NCBI RefSeq assembly: GCF_041276405.1 | Contig: NZ_JBGGGT010000002.1 | Location: 1,587,001 to 1,651,000, forward strand | Direction: 5' to 3' | Source of the DNA: Microvirga sp. TS319 | GTDB lineage: Bacteria > Pseudomonadota > Alphaproteobacteria > Rhizobiales > Beijerinckiaceae | DNA length: 64,000 bases | Shown here: piece after piece, positions 8,463 to 17,823 of the stretch | Layout: each line of letters opens with the position of its first letter | Position numbering within the stretch: the first letter of the stretch is position 1 | Program-made: the position numbers and the translations under genes | The notes under the pieces: model-generated | The model's database searches: none | What the model saw: the letters and a program-made list of their open reading frames with translations, nothing else | Told to the model about the DNA's origin: nothing

Positions 8463-9242
8463 ATGAAGAAAATCGCCCTTGGCGCGGCTCTTCTGCTGTT
8501 GAGCGGTACGGCCTATGCACAGACGACGACCTCGACCAGCTCGTCGACCTCGACCTCCGACACCCGGATGACGATGCCTAACAGGCAGCAATCGGGCGCT
8601 ACGGAGCAGGCCACCGGCTCAGTCCGGAACGGCGAGAGCACAAGTGTCCGATCCAACGTGTCGACCCGAGAGCATGGCGGCACCCGTGTTGGCGTGGGTA
8701 TCGAGAGCCGCGAGCGCACGGGTGTTTCGGTTCGCTCCCGCACCGTGCGCGAGGTCGAGGAGCCGAGTGTCTCCGTCCGTCGCCACCGCCGCGTAACCAC
8801 CATCGAAGAGCCGGACACCGAGATTCGCCATACGGTGATCAAGAAGAAGCCTTCCACCAAGAAGGTGGTGCTGAAGAAGAGAAACACGAAGAAGGTTGCC
8901 GTCAAGAAGCGTCATTACCGGGTGGTTGACGAGCCGGTCGAGGTGCGTCGCCGCACGGTCCGCCGTTACGAGGAGGTGAGCGAGCCGCGCGTCTCAGTGA
9001 ACCGTCACACGACGGTTCGGACCCGCCATGAGGCGCCGTCGGTCGGAGTCTCCGTTGAGCAGCGCCGGAGCTCGACCCGCACGTCCACGGACGTGAATAC
9101 GTCGCGCTCACCCTCGGTGACCGGCTCGGTCTCGACCCGCAGCACGTCGACCGGCAATGCGTCCTCCGAGAGGAACAACGACGCGACGTCGCCCAGGCGG
9201 ATGCCGGCTCAGCAGCCCGGCGGCAGCTCGACGGCACAGTAA
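8463..9242 (+). CDS. Exported low-complexity Arg/Ser/Thr-rich protein
   Basis: The 259-residue product begins with a clear signal peptide (MKKIALGAALLLLSGTAYA, cleavage before QTT). The mature part is low complexity: a Ser/Thr stretch, then a repeated theme of VRR/RRxTT/EEP segments (EEPSVSVRRHRR, DEPVEVRRRTVRR, SEPRVSVNRHTT), a Lys-rich middle (KKKPSTKK, KKRNTKK) and a Ser/Thr/Asn tail. It is predicted periplasmic or envelope-associated and strongly basic. I recognise no domain and give no function. The start codon is set by GGAG 8 bases upstream, inside a hairpin, and a strong terminator follows. Confidence 0.75.
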   Translation: MKKIALGAALLLLSGTAYAQTTTSTSSSTSTSDTRMTMPNRQQSGATEQATGSVRNGESTSVRSNVSTREHGGTRVGVGIESRERTGVSVRSRTVREVEEPSVSVRRHRRVTTIEEPDTEIRHTVIKKKPSTKKVVLKKRNTKKVAVKKRHYRVVDEPVEVRRRTVRRYEEVSEPRVSVNRHTTVRTRHEAPSVGVSVEQRRSSTRTSTDVNTSRSPSVTGSVSTRSTSTGNASSERNNDATSPRRMPAQQPGGSSTAQ

Positions 9243-9266
9243 GTCGTCCGCTCTCGATGGAATGAC

Positions 9267-9291
9267 AAAGGGGCCGGTTTCCGGCCCCTTT
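9267..9291. terminator. Bidirectional terminator between convergent genes
   Basis: Perfect 11-bp arms AAAGGGGCCGG (9267-9277) and CCGGCCCCTTT (9281-9291) flank a TTT loop. The ends are A-rich on one side and T-rich on the other, so it can serve both the gene ending at 9242 (+) and the one ending at 9327 (-). Confidence 0.8.
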
Positions 9292-9326
9292 GCACGGGTG
9301 GATATCGCGGATCTCGTCGCGTGGGA

Positions 9327-9737
9327 TCAGTGGCGGGCGCCCATGCTGTCGAGGGCTTGCCGGCAAGCCTGTTCGCAGCGGCGGCAGGCCTCGGCGCAGA
9401 CCCGGCAATGCTCGTGCTGCTTGGCGTGGCGCTCGCATTCTTCGCCGCACAGGCGGCAGGCGGCCATGCAGGCGTTCAGCATGTGCCGGATGATATCCTC
9501 GTTGGTGCCGGTGCGCCGGGTCGCAACCGCGCCGGTCGCCATGCAGATGTCGGCACAATCCATGTTGAGGCGGATGCACTGCGTGAGCTGAGCGACCATC
9601 GGCTCGCCGAGACAGGCATCGGCACAGGACGTGCAGGTCTGCGCGCAGTCGAAGCATTCTTCGATACAGCGGATCAGGGCGTCGTTGGTGTTCCCTTTGA
9701 CATGCGGATGGGTGCTGATCATCTCGCGGGCGTGCAT
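9327..9737 (-). CDS. Four-helix bundle copper-binding type Cys-rich protein
   Basis: This 136-residue protein has paired Cys motifs regularly spaced along predicted helices (CIEECFDCAQTCTSCADAC, CIRLNMDCADIC, CMAACRLCGEECERH, HCRVCAEACRRCEQAC). That is the pattern of the four-helix bundle copper-binding (Csp-like) family, whose cytosolic members store or buffer Cu(I). No signal peptide is visible, so a cytosolic location is likely. The ATG at 9737 follows GAGGAG by 7 bases. Metal identity is inferred from the family. Confidence 0.8.
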   Translation of the reverse strand: MHAREMISTHPHVKGNTNDALIRCIEECFDCAQTCTSCADACLGEPMVAQLTQCIRLNMDCADICMATGAVATRRTGTNEDIIRHMLNACMAACRLCGEECERHAKQHEHCRVCAEACRRCEQACRQALDSMGARH

Positions 9738-9924
9738 GGCGATCTCCTCGAATGGTGTGATGGGTCTCACGGGAAGCTCGGCAAAAGTCCTTTGCCAGCA
9801 AACATGGAGCCAATCGGGGAGGGCCGGGATGGTTCCGGATCGAGGTTCGACACCATAGACTTAAGACTTACAGCATTGGATGTAGGGCCGATTTCAGACC
9901 CGGCGCTGCAAGGAGACCGGTGCC

Positions 9925-10209
9925 TCAGCGCCGGACGCCGTCGACGCTGATGAAGGCCCGTAGCGGGCCGTACTCGGTCTGCTTCCTCACGTCCATCTGG
10001 ACGCGGCCGCTGGTCTGATTCGTCATGGTGTCCGACACGCGCCCCCGGGACGAACGGAGCATCGTCTCGGCTCGCACGCGGCCGCTGATGCGCACGCAGG
10101 TGGTTGAATCCTGAAGCTGGGCGAAACCGGGAGGGCAGGGCGACGCCGCCATGGCGGAGGCGCCGCAAGCCGTCAGAACTGCCGATAGGATGAGGGCGAC
10201 ATGTTTCAT
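9925..10209 (-). CDS. Short exported porin-like protein (mini-porin)
   Basis: The 94-residue product has a signal peptide (MKHVALILSAVLTACGASAMA) and then a sequence resembling the N-terminal strands of rhizobial Porin_2 proteins: a CPPGFxxLxDSTTCVRISGRVRAE segment and, near the end, QMDVRKQTEYGPLRAFI. Full porins of this family are about 350-500 residues, so this is either a stand-alone short relative or a porin truncated after its first strands. It ends with a clean stop and has no continuing homology downstream. Confidence 0.6.
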   Translation of the reverse strand: MKHVALILSAVLTACGASAMAASPCPPGFAQLQDSTTCVRISGRVRAETMLRSSRGRVSDTMTNQTSGRVQMDVRKQTEYGPLRAFISVDGVRR

Positions 10210-10220
10210 GGGCCTGCAGT

Positions 10221-10287
10221 CTAGCCCATCGTGCGGAAAAGTGGACCCGGTTTTCACGAACGTCGCCCTTCGGGCCCGACGCTCTAG
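10221..10287. repeat. Intergenic palindrome upstream of the mini-porin
   Basis: The unit starts CTAGCCCATCGTGCGG, has the core AAGTGGACCCGGTTTT and ends CGACGCTCTAG. The right arm also contains GCCCTTCGGGC. It lies in the 5' region of the mini-porin and downstream of the DUF2231 gene. Confidence 0.75.
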
Positions 10288-10326
10288 CTGCTGGAGGCCC
10301 GAAAGGGAATCTCGTCGGCCAGGGCC

Positions 10327-10878
10327 TCAGAGCGGACCCGTACCCGTGCGGCGGCCGGAAGACCTCGCAACGCCGGCTCGGTCCACCTCCACATTGAACT
10401 GCTCGGCTTTCGGACTGTCGTCCTCGATCGCGCCGATTCGGTAGCGGTACGCCATTTCGCCGCCGAGCCAGCCGCTGAAGAGAAGAAGCACGGTCTGCAC
10501 GGCCGAGAGCCAGAGACCCCAGCCCTGGACGCCGGCTGCCGGATCGCCCAGGCGGACGCCCACGTTCACAAGGGCGACGGCGACGACAACCAGGTTCGTG
10601 ATCATATGGGTCCAGGAGATCCAGAGATTCCTGACCCGATCGATGGTCACGAAATCGATCAGTCCCGGAATGGCCGCGACGAGCGCCATGACGATTCCCG
10701 CGATCAGCAGCCAGTAGGAGGCCTCGGCCCAGAACGGATTGGCGGTGCTCACGAACGTGATGTCGGTGGCGAGAGCGCCGATAAGAAAGGCGATGGGGAA
10801 AACGACCAGCATATGGTGGAGGGGGTGCCCGGCGATCGCTGCCGTGCTTTCCACTCCATGACGATGATATAGGCCCAT
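10327..10878 (-). CDS. DUF2231 domain membrane protein
   Basis: This 183-residue protein has four hydrophobic helices and the DUF2231 hallmark at the start of the first (AGHPLHHMLVVFPIAFL), with the conserved HPxH pair. Other family features are a DFVTIDRVRNL loop and a TGLGGEMAYR-like SGWLGGEMAYRYRIG segment near the end. Function of the family is unknown; it is an inner-membrane protein, sometimes linked to haem or redox genes. The ATG at 10878 is preceded by GGGAGTG. It is transcribed divergently from the diguanylate cyclase gene. Confidence 0.85.
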   Translation of the reverse strand: MGLYHRHGVESTAAIAGHPLHHMLVVFPIAFLIGALATDITFVSTANPFWAEASYWLLIAGIVMALVAAIPGLIDFVTIDRVRNLWISWTHMITNLVVVAVALVNVGVRLGDPAAGVQGWGLWLSAVQTVLLLFSGWLGGEMAYRYRIGAIEDDSPKAEQFNVEVDRAGVARSSGRRTGTGPL

Positions 10879-11089
10879 GTGGCACTCCCGTGAATGCGAT
10901 ATGAAGAAGAATGCCGCGGCCAATGCTTCGTTCCTGCGCGCACGGTGCATGCGGCGATGATACGGCGCGCGGGGGCTGGACATCTGAAGGTTAATCGAAC
11001 ATAGCACAGTCATCATTACCTAGGGTGAGGGGCGTGCAGGAGCTCCTTTACTGCTGCCGTAGACTAATCGAATCCTTGCCGCTGCTTTG

Positions 11090-12235
11090 ATGACCTTAGA
11101 TCCCGTCACCCTCAATGCTGCCTTCGTCCTGCTCGCGCTTGTTCTCGGCGCCCTGCTGGTCTTCTCGTGGGCGCTCAACCAGAAGGTCCGTGCTCTCTTG
11201 CCATGGGGAGCGGCCTTTTGCCTGATTGCAAGCGGCTTTGCCGTCGCGAACCTTGGTCGGCCGCTCAATTCCTACCCGGCGCTCATGGTCGGCAATGCCC
11301 TCGGACTCCTGTCCTATGTGGCGCTTTACGCCGGCTGCCGGTCCTTCAACGATCGCAGGGGCTTCCCGGTGCCGATCCTGGCAGGGGTCGTGCTGTGGGT
11401 CTTGGCGTATCCCTTTATCCATGAGAGACACGACTACCGGCTGATTCTGGTTGCGCTGACGACCGGCATCTATTCATTGCTCAGCGCCTGGGAACTCTGG
11501 CGGCATGCGAGGCAGCCTCTCGCCTCCCAGCGGATCGCCGTGGTTCTCCTGATCCTCCTGGCGATCTTCAACATCATACGGACCTGGCCGGGGATTTCGC
11601 TGACGTCGATTCCCTGGTTCGATGCCCTGGCCTCCCGCTGGTCCTCCGAGATGGCCCTCTTCCTCGTGGTCTTCACGCCGACGCTTGCCTTCATGTTCCT
11701 GTCCATGGCGAAGGAAAGCGTGGAAATGGGCTACAGACAGGCTGCCTTGCTCGATCCCCTGACCGAGATGCCCAACCGACGCGGGTTCATGCAGAGCGCG
11801 GCCCGACTGATCGGAGCCAGGGAGGGCAGGCCTGTCAGCTGTCTCGTTTTCGATCTCGACAATTTCAAGCGCATCAACGACGTCTTCGGCCATGATGCGG
11901 GCGACAATGCCCTGCGGCTCTTCGGGCAGGTCATGGCCAAACATCTTCCCGCGCAGACCTTCGGGCGGCTCGGTGGTGAGGAATTCGCCGCGATCCTGCC
12001 GGTGGAGATGGAGAAGGCCGTTGCTCTTGCCGAGGCAATCAGGGCCGACTTCTCCGGCGCAGGAAAGACCACGCCCGGCCCGCACGTTCCCGCGACCGTC
12101 AGCGTCGGGTGCTCGGCATCCACCTATGCAACCCTCGAGGGGCTGCTTCAGGAGGCCGATCGGGCGCTCTATCGTGCGAAGGACCACGGCCGGGACATCG
12201 TGATGCCGGGATTTCCGCTCAGGGCGGCTCAATAG
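11090..12235 (+). CDS. Diguanylate cyclase with N-terminal membrane sensor (GGDEF)
   Basis: The 381-residue protein has six or seven hydrophobic segments in residues 1-205 and a C-terminal GGDEF domain. The domain has DPLTEMPNRRGF, FDLDNFKRINDVFGHDAGD and the active-site GGEEF (GRLGGEEFAAI), so catalysis of cyclic-di-GMP from two GTP is expected. An inhibitory RxxD site upstream of GGEEF is not obvious. Start: ATG 11090; a TTG precedes it. It is a single gene with no EAL partner in the window. The signal sensed is unknown. Confidence 0.88.
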   Translation: MTLDPVTLNAAFVLLALVLGALLVFSWALNQKVRALLPWGAAFCLIASGFAVANLGRPLNSYPALMVGNALGLLSYVALYAGCRSFNDRRGFPVPILAGVVLWVLAYPFIHERHDYRLILVALTTGIYSLLSAWELWRHARQPLASQRIAVVLLILLAIFNIIRTWPGISLTSIPWFDALASRWSSEMALFLVVFTPTLAFMFLSMAKESVEMGYRQAALLDPLTEMPNRRGFMQSAARLIGAREGRPVSCLVFDLDNFKRINDVFGHDAGDNALRLFGQVMAKHLPAQTFGRLGGEEFAAILPVEMEKAVALAEAIRADFSGAGKTTPGPHVPATVSVGCSASTYATLEGLLQEADRALYRAKDHGRDIVMPGFPLRAAQ

Positions 12236-12251
12236 ACGGACGCTTCTTAAG

Positions 12252-12302
12252 GAGCGCATCGTTCTCGCGAAAAGCCGGGGCCACTGTTTCGCCCGATGCG
12301 CC
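12252..12302. repeat. Intergenic palindrome
   Basis: The unit begins GAGCGCATCGTTCTCGCG, has a CCGGGGCCACTGTTTCGC right arm and ends CGATGCGCC. It occupies the short gap between the convergent diguanylate cyclase and methyltransferase genes. Confidence 0.75.
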
Positions 12303-12318
12303 AGAGCCTCGCCGAACC

Positions 12319-13128
12319 TCAGCGCAGCGCCGTCACGACGAGAGCCCTCATGCGATTTTCGACGGTTCCGTCGCCCCATCGATCGGTGAGGGCCTGTGCG
12401 GCCCTCTCCGCGACCTCGTCGAGGCGGCCCGGGGCGCCGGCTTCGATTTCCCCACGAAGCGGGGTTCCCTGGGTCAGACCGACGGCAGCGTCCCGCGCCG
12501 ACGAGGCACGGGTCGTTCGCTCGACGGGCTCGATGTCGATGGTCTCGAATCCTGCCCTCTGGAGTTCTCCCCGGATGCGATCCTCATCGAAATAGCCGAA
12601 GGGGATCCGTTCGAAAAAACGCGGCGGATCGTCAGGGAACATCTCGATGGCCCGATCGGAAACGACCTTGCTCACCGGGTTCGCCTCCAGTCTGTCCCAG
12701 ACGTTGAACAGAAAGCGCCCGCCCGGCCTGAGGACGCGCAGGGCCTCCCGGAAGGCGGCCGTCTTGTCGGGAAAGAACATCGCGCCGAACTGACACACCA
12801 CGGCGTCGAAGGAGCCGTCCTCGAAGAGGAGGGCCTGGGCGTCCATCTGGCGCCATGTCACGTTGGGAGCCTGGAGCTTCGTTTGCGCGAGATCGAGCAT
12901 GGCCTGATTGAGGTCGGTCGCAACGATCTCGACGCGGGGCGGAAGCGCAGCCACCAAGGCGCGGGTCACGATGCCCGTGCCCGCCGCCGTTTCCAGGACC
13001 CTGCCCGAGGCGAGGTCGCGCAGGCGCTCTGCAAGATCCTCTGCATAGGGCTGGAAGATGAGCGATCCGAGATATTGCTCGTAGAGGGCCGGGATCGAGC
13101 CGGCAAAGGCCGCGTCGGTAGCACCCAT
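12319..13128 (-). CDS. Class I SAM-dependent methyltransferase
   Basis: This 269-residue cytosolic protein has the Rossmann-type methyltransferase fold with motif I VLETAAGTGIVTRAL (near residues 45-60), an acidic VATDLNQAML after it, DAVVCQFGAMFFPD as motif post-II, and LRPGGRFLFNVWD. The layout matches UbiE/COQ5-like and type 11 methyltransferases; the substrate is unknown. GGAGGAG lies 5 bases before ATG 13128. It is a single gene. Bases 13129-13339 hold no further gene that I can support. Confidence 0.85.
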   Translation of the reverse strand: MGATDAAFAGSIPALYEQYLGSLIFQPYAEDLAERLRDLASGRVLETAAGTGIVTRALVAALPPRVEIVATDLNQAMLDLAQTKLQAPNVTWRQMDAQALLFEDGSFDAVVCQFGAMFFPDKTAAFREALRVLRPGGRFLFNVWDRLEANPVSKVVSDRAIEMFPDDPPRFFERIPFGYFDEDRIRGELQRAGFETIDIEPVERTTRASSARDAAVGLTQGTPLRGEIEAGAPGRLDEVAERAAQALTDRWGDGTVENRMRALVVTALR

Positions 13129-13339
13129 CGTCTCCTCCACCGGGAAGGCGTCATCATCCAGCCCGTGACAGGAGCCTGCAATAGCCTCAAAGGGGTAGGG
13201 CCGGGGTCGCAGTGGTACGCCATTCTCTAGAAGGTGCAGGACCGTGGCGGCTCCCCGGAAAAGCCATGGCGTTGCGAACGCCGGTATGTTGACCTGTGCC
13301 GCGTGGACGGTTGGGGGCCGGGGAGGCCTGGAGGTAGGC

Positions 13340-14134
13340 ATGACGGCCATTCTGCTACTGCCGTCCTGGCTGGGAGCGATCGTCGCGATGCTGATCGCCG
13401 TCGCCGCGTCGGCGCTCCCGCTCGCCGTCGTCGGCAGGCGAATCCGGGACGAGCTGTCGCCGTCGGCGCGCGACGTGACGGAAACGGTCGCCGTCCGGAT
13501 CGGCACGATCCACGGCCTCATCCTGGCGCTCGTCTTCGCGGACGCGCAATCGACCCACACGAGCTTGCAGCAGGAGGTCTCGAAAGAGATCACCACGATC
13601 GAGCATGTGGCGCTTCAGCTCGACCAATGGGACGGTCCGGAGAAGATCCAGCTCCGAAGCCGGCTTGCCGCCTTTGTCGAAGCCGTTCTGCAGCACGAGT
13701 GGCGGGCCGATGCCCGTCCCCAGGGCAGCAAGGAGGCGGGACACGCCTACAATGATCTCGATGTCAGCATTCTCAATCTGAAGGCGGATACCCTCCAGGA
13801 GCAGTCACTGCGCAACCGCATGATCATGAACATGGATAACCTTCAGGATCACCGGAAGGCGCGGTTGGCGCTTCTTCATCGCGGTCTGCCCAGCCTGTTC
13901 TGGTGGATGGCCATGGTGGGCTTCGGCATCATCGCGGCGTTCTTCCTGGTCTTTCCCGCGTCGCCCACCCATATCGCCATTCTCTCCGTCTATGGAGCCT
14001 ATACGGGGCTTGCGCTCTATTTCATCCTCGCCCTGAGCCATCCCAGTGTGGGCCCGGCCACGATCGACACCACGCCGTACGAGGCCGTGCTCGATGAGGA
14101 ACTCGAGGCTCCGAGGATGATGTCGACGCCTTAG
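13340..14134 (+). CDS. DUF4239 (bestrophin-like) membrane protein
   Basis: The 264-residue protein has an N-terminal helix (residues 4-28), a long soluble helical middle with the family-typical RxGTIHGLILALVFADAQ segment near residues 50-70, and two C-terminal helices (LFWWMAMVGFGIIAAFFLV and the following). That is the layout of DUF4239 proteins, described as bestrophin-like. Function is not established. The ATG at 13340 follows TGGAGG. Its TAG stop at 14132-14134 is the first three bases of a palindromic repeat cluster. Confidence 0.75.
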   Translation: MTAILLLPSWLGAIVAMLIAVAASALPLAVVGRRIRDELSPSARDVTETVAVRIGTIHGLILALVFADAQSTHTSLQQEVSKEITTIEHVALQLDQWDGPEKIQLRSRLAAFVEAVLQHEWRADARPQGSKEAGHAYNDLDVSILNLKADTLQEQSLRNRMIMNMDNLQDHRKARLALLHRGLPSLFWWMAMVGFGIIAAFFLVFPASPTHIAILSVYGAYTGLALYFILALSHPSVGPATIDTTPYEAVLDEELEAPRMMSTP

Positions 14135-14214
14135 CGCATCGTGCGGCCCTTCGGGTCCACCCAAGCGATGCGCTCTTTCCTGGAAGTGGATTCCACTTTT
14201 CACGTCCGATGCTC
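14133..14214. repeat. Two intergenic palindromes after the DUF4239 gene
   Basis: The first unit (TAGCGCATCGTGCGG ... AGCGATGCGC) overlaps the stop codon. The second carries AGTGGATTCCACTTTTCACG and ends CCGATGCTC. They sit between convergent genes. Confidence 0.85.
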
Positions 14215-14226
14215 AAGATCCCGGGT

Positions 14227-14751
14227 TCAATCAACTCCGCCGCGCTCGATCGCCATGGCCGCGAGCTTGGCGATCGTGTTCATGTTGCGCGCCGTTCCGG
14301 CTCGTGCAGCCGGGATCTGCAGCTTGGACCGCCCCATCCCGTCGCCGTAATGGACGTAGACCTCCCGCGATCCGAGCCGCACTTCCTCGCCCTCCTGCCC
14401 CTTGACGCTTGCCAAGGCATCGGGAGGTAGCGCCTCGTCGAGGAAGATCGCCACGGTCCGGTTCGGGACGGCGTCCGGGAACGGATTGCCGGCCAGCACC
14501 TCGGCCATCTGAGCCGCCGTCCGCACGAGCACACCCACGGGCTTGCCCGCATAGGCCCGCAATTTGGCCTCCAGGACCGCCTTGACCTCGGCCTCCGTCT
14601 TCCCGCTCTCGAAGACGACGTTGCCGCTCGCGATGTAGGTCCGGACCGCCTGAAAGCCTGCGCTCTCGCACAGATGCTTCAAGTCGCTCATGGACAGCTT
14701 GCTCGTCCCGCCTACATTGACGGCGCGCAGAAGGGCGATGTAGGCGGGCAT
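14227..14751 (-). CDS. DUF1697 family protein
   Basis: The 174-residue protein matches DUF1697: an N-terminal YIALLRAVNVGG, then MSDLKHLCESAGF, VRTYIASGNVVFES, and a C-terminal basic RNMNTIAKLAAM segment. Members are small cytosolic proteins of unknown function, widely distributed in bacteria. The ATG at 14751 is the only one that leaves the conserved start MPAYIALLRA intact; no strong ribosome site is seen. It lies just upstream of, and on the same strand as, the uvrA 3' end. Confidence 0.85.
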   Translation of the reverse strand: MPAYIALLRAVNVGGTSKLSMSDLKHLCESAGFQAVRTYIASGNVVFESGKTEAEVKAVLEAKLRAYAGKPVGVLVRTAAQMAEVLAGNPFPDAVPNRTVAIFLDEALPPDALASVKGQEGEEVRLGSREVYVHYGDGMGRSKLQIPAARAGTARNMNTIAKLAAMAIERGGVD

Positions 14752-14853
14752 GGTGGGCACTCTATTCTGTGGTCGGTCCCAAAAGGCCATATGGCCGCGA
14801 GCGCAGTGGCATCGGGCCGATGTCCGGCGATGTCCGGAGGACCGCGGAAGCGA

Positions 14854-17823
14854 TTATTCCGCCGCTTCCTGCCGGGTCACCTTCTTGGTCTTCTTGCCGG
14901 CCTCCTTGGCCGGGGCTTCCTTCTTCAAGGGCCTGCGCTCCAGCACTTCCTTGAGGAAGCGGCCAGTGTGGCTATCCTTGGACCCGGCGATGTCCTCGGG
15001 TGTGCCCTCGGCGACGATCTGGCCGCCGCCGCTGCCCCCTTCGGGTCCCATGTCGATCACCCAGTCGGCGGTTTTGATGACTTCGAGATTGTGCTCGATC
15101 ACCACCACGGTATTGCCCTGGTCCACCAGCTCGTGCAGCACCTCGAGGAGCTTGGCGACGTCGTGGAAATGAAGGCCCGTGGTGGGCTCGTCGAGGATGT
15201 AGAGCGTGCGGCCGGTGGCCCGCTTGGACAGCTCCTTCGAGAGTTTGACGCGCTGGGCTTCACCGCCCGAGAGCGTCGTCGCCTGCTGTCCCACATGCAC
15301 GTAGTCGAGGCCGACGCGGGCGAGCGTCTGCATCTTCTCGCGGATCGAGGGCACGGCCTTGAACAGGTCGCGGGCTTCCTCCACCGTCATGTCGAGCACG
15401 TCGGCGATGGACTTGTCGCGATACTTCACCTCCAGCGTCTCGCGATCGTAGCGCTTGCCCTTGCATACGTCGCAGGTGACGTAGACGTCGGGCAGGAAGT
15501 GCATTTCGATCTTGATGACGCCATCGCCGGTGCAGGCCTCGCACCGGCCGCCCTTCACGTTGAAGGAGAAGCGTCCCGCCTGATAGCCGCGCGCCTTCGC
15601 CTCGGGGAGCCCGGCGAACCATTCTCGGATCGGCGTGAAGGCGCCGACGTAAGTGGCCGGGTTCGAGCGCGGCGTGCGGCCGATGGGCGACTGGTCGATA
15701 TCGATGACCTTGTCGAGATGCTCCAGGCCCTCGATGCGCTCATGCGGGGCGGGATGCTCCAGCGCGCCGTTGAGTTTGCGCGCCACGGCCTTGTAGAGCG
15801 TGTCGATGACGAGGGTGGACTTGCCGCCCCCGGACACGCCCGTGATGCAGGTGAAGGTGCCGAGCGGGATCCCGGCCGTCACGTTCTTGAGGTTGTTGCC
15901 CTTGGCGCCGACCACTTTGAGCATGCGCTTCGGATCGCGCTTGCGCCGCTGCGCGGGCACCTTCACGGACATCTCGCCCGTCAGGTACTTTCCGGTGAGC
16001 GATTTCGGGTTCTTCATGACCTCGTCGGGCGTGCCCTCGGCGACGATCCGGCCGCCGTGGATGCCCGCACCCGGGCCGACGTCGAACACGTAATCGGCCT
16101 GGAGGATCGCATCCTCATCGTGCTCCACGACGATCACGGTGTTGCCGAGATCGCGCAGGCGCTTGAGCGTCATGAGCAAGCGGTCGTTGTCGCGCTGGTG
16201 GAGACCGATGGAGGGCTCGTCGAGCACGTAGAGAACGCCCGTCAGGCCCGAGCCGATCTGCGACGCGAGGCGGATGCGCTGACTCTCGCCACCCGACAGC
16301 GTGCCCGAGGAGCGGGCGAGCGTGAGGTATTCCAAGCCCACATCGACCAGGAAGGTCAGGCGGTCGCGGATTTCCTTCAGGATCCGGCCGGCGATCTCGT
16401 TCTGCTTCTTGTTGAGCTTCTTCGGAAGGGCGCCGAACCATTCATGGGCGTCCTTCACGGACAGCGCCGTCGCGTCGCCGATGTCGGAGCCCGCGATCTT
16501 CACCGCCAGGGCCTCGGGCTTCAGGCGCTTGCCGCCGCAGGATTCGCACGGCGTCTCGCTCATGAAGCGGCCGATCTCCTCGCGGGCCCAGTCGCTCTCG
16601 GTTTCCTTGTAGCGGCGCTCCAGGTTCGGGATCACGCCCTCGAAGGGCTTCTTCACCTCATAGGCGCGCAGACCGTCGTCATAGGCCATGCGGATCGCCT
16701 CGCCGTCCGAGCCGTAGAGAATCGCGTCGCGCACCTTCTCGGACAGCTCGGTCCAGGGCTTCGTCATGGAAGCCTTGTAGTGCTTGGTGATCGCCTCCAG
16801 GGTCTGGCCGTAATAGGGCGAGGTCGACTTCGCCCAGGGCAGGATCGCGCCGCGCTTCAGGGACAGCGCCTCGTCCACCACCAGGGCCGGGTCGATGCGC
16901 ATCTCGTGGCCGATGCCGCCGCAGGTGGGGCAGGCGCCGAAGGGGTTGTTGAACGAGAACAGGCGTGGCTCGATCTCGGGGATCGTGAAGCCGGAGACCG
17001 GGCAGGCGAATTTGGACGAGAAGACGATGCGCTTCGGCTGGCCCTTGTCGTCCTTCTCGTCCGCATATTCGACGACGGCGATCCCGTCGGTGAGCTCGAG
17101 GGCGGTCTCGAAGGAATCCGCGAGGCGCGCCGCGATATCGGCGCGCACCACGATGCGGTCCACCACCACGTCGATGTCGTGCTTGAACTTCTTGTCGAGG
17201 GCAGGGGCCTCGTCGATGGCGTAATATTCGCCGTCGATCTTCAGGCGCTGGAAGCCCTTCTTCTGGAACTCGGCGATTTCCTTGCGGTACTCGCCCTTGC
17301 GGCCGCGCACCACCGGGGCCAGCAGATAGAGCCTCGTCTTCTCCGGAAGCTCCAGAACCCGGTCCACCATCTGACTGACGGTCTGGCTCTCGATGGGAAG
17401 GCCCGTCGCCGGGGAATAGGGAATGCCCACGCGCGCCCAGAGCAGGCGCATGTAGTCGTAGATCTCGGTCACCGTGCCCACGGTCGAGCGCGGGTTCTTC
17501 GACGTGGTCTTCTGCTCGATGGAGATGGCGGGCGAGAGGCCGTCGATCTGGTCCACGTCCGGCTTCTGCATCATCTCCAGGAACTGGCGGGCGTAAGCCG
17601 AGAGGGACTCCACATAGCGCCTCTGACCCTCGGCGTAGATCGTATCGAAGGCGAGCGACGACTTGCCAGAACCGGACAGGCCCGTGAAGACGACGAACTG
17701 GTCGCGGGGGACCATCAGGTCGACGTTCTTGAGGTTGTGCTCCCGCGCCCCGCGCACGGAGATCACGCGCGCATTGGGATCTCCCGCCTTGGCGCGGTTG
17801 AACAGCTCGTCGAGTTTGGCCAT
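14854..17823 (-). CDS. uvrA: Excinuclease ABC subunit UvrA
   Basis: UvrA is the damage-recognition ATPase of nucleotide excision repair, loading UvrB on lesions. The 989-residue protein has two ABC modules: Walker A GLSGSGKS (residues 48-55) and GVSGGGKST, with signatures [12 protein letters not shown] and [12 protein letters not shown]. The C-terminal zinc module is intact (CEAC ... CDVC), but the first zinc module reads CPVSG instead of CPxCG, so one ligand Cys is Ser. The C-terminus has a Lys-rich tail. I chose ATG 17823 for MAKLDELF; upstream starts at 17859 and 17922 are possible. A candidate LexA site lies about 115 bases upstream. Confidence 0.97.
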   Translation of the reverse strand: MAKLDELFNRAKAGDPNARVISVRGAREHNLKNVDLMVPRDQFVVFTGLSGSGKSSLAFDTIYAEGQRRYVESLSAYARQFLEMMQKPDVDQIDGLSPAISIEQKTTSKNPRSTVGTVTEIYDYMRLLWARVGIPYSPATGLPIESQTVSQMVDRVLELPEKTRLYLLAPVVRGRKGEYRKEIAEFQKKGFQRLKIDGEYYAIDEAPALDKKFKHDIDVVVDRIVVRADIAARLADSFETALELTDGIAVVEYADEKDDKGQPKRIVFSSKFACPVSGFTIPEIEPRLFSFNNPFGACPTCGGIGHEMRIDPALVVDEALSLKRGAILPWAKSTSPYYGQTLEAITKHYKASMTKPWTELSEKVRDAILYGSDGEAIRMAYDDGLRAYEVKKPFEGVIPNLERRYKETESDWAREEIGRFMSETPCESCGGKRLKPEALAVKIAGSDIGDATALSVKDAHEWFGALPKKLNKKQNEIAGRILKEIRDRLTFLVDVGLEYLTLARSSGTLSGGESQRIRLASQIGSGLTGVLYVLDEPSIGLHQRDNDRLLMTLKRLRDLGNTVIVVEHDEDAILQADYVFDVGPGAGIHGGRIVAEGTPDEVMKNPKSLTGKYLTGEMSVKVPAQRRKRDPKRMLKVVGAKGNNLKNVTAGIPLGTFTCITGVSGGGKSTLVIDTLYKAVARKLNGALEHPAPHERIEGLEHLDKVIDIDQSPIGRTPRSNPATYVGAFTPIREWFAGLPEAKARGYQAGRFSFNVKGGRCEACTGDGVIKIEMHFLPDVYVTCDVCKGKRYDRETLEVKYRDKSIADVLDMTVEEARDLFKAVPSIREKMQTLARVGLDYVHVGQQATTLSGGEAQRVKLSKELSKRATGRTLYILDEPTTGLHFHDVAKLLEVLHELVDQGNTVVVIEHNLEVIKTADWVIDMGPEGGSGGGQIVAEGTPEDIAGSKDSHTGRFLKEVLERRPLKKEAPAKEAGKKTKKVTRQEAAE

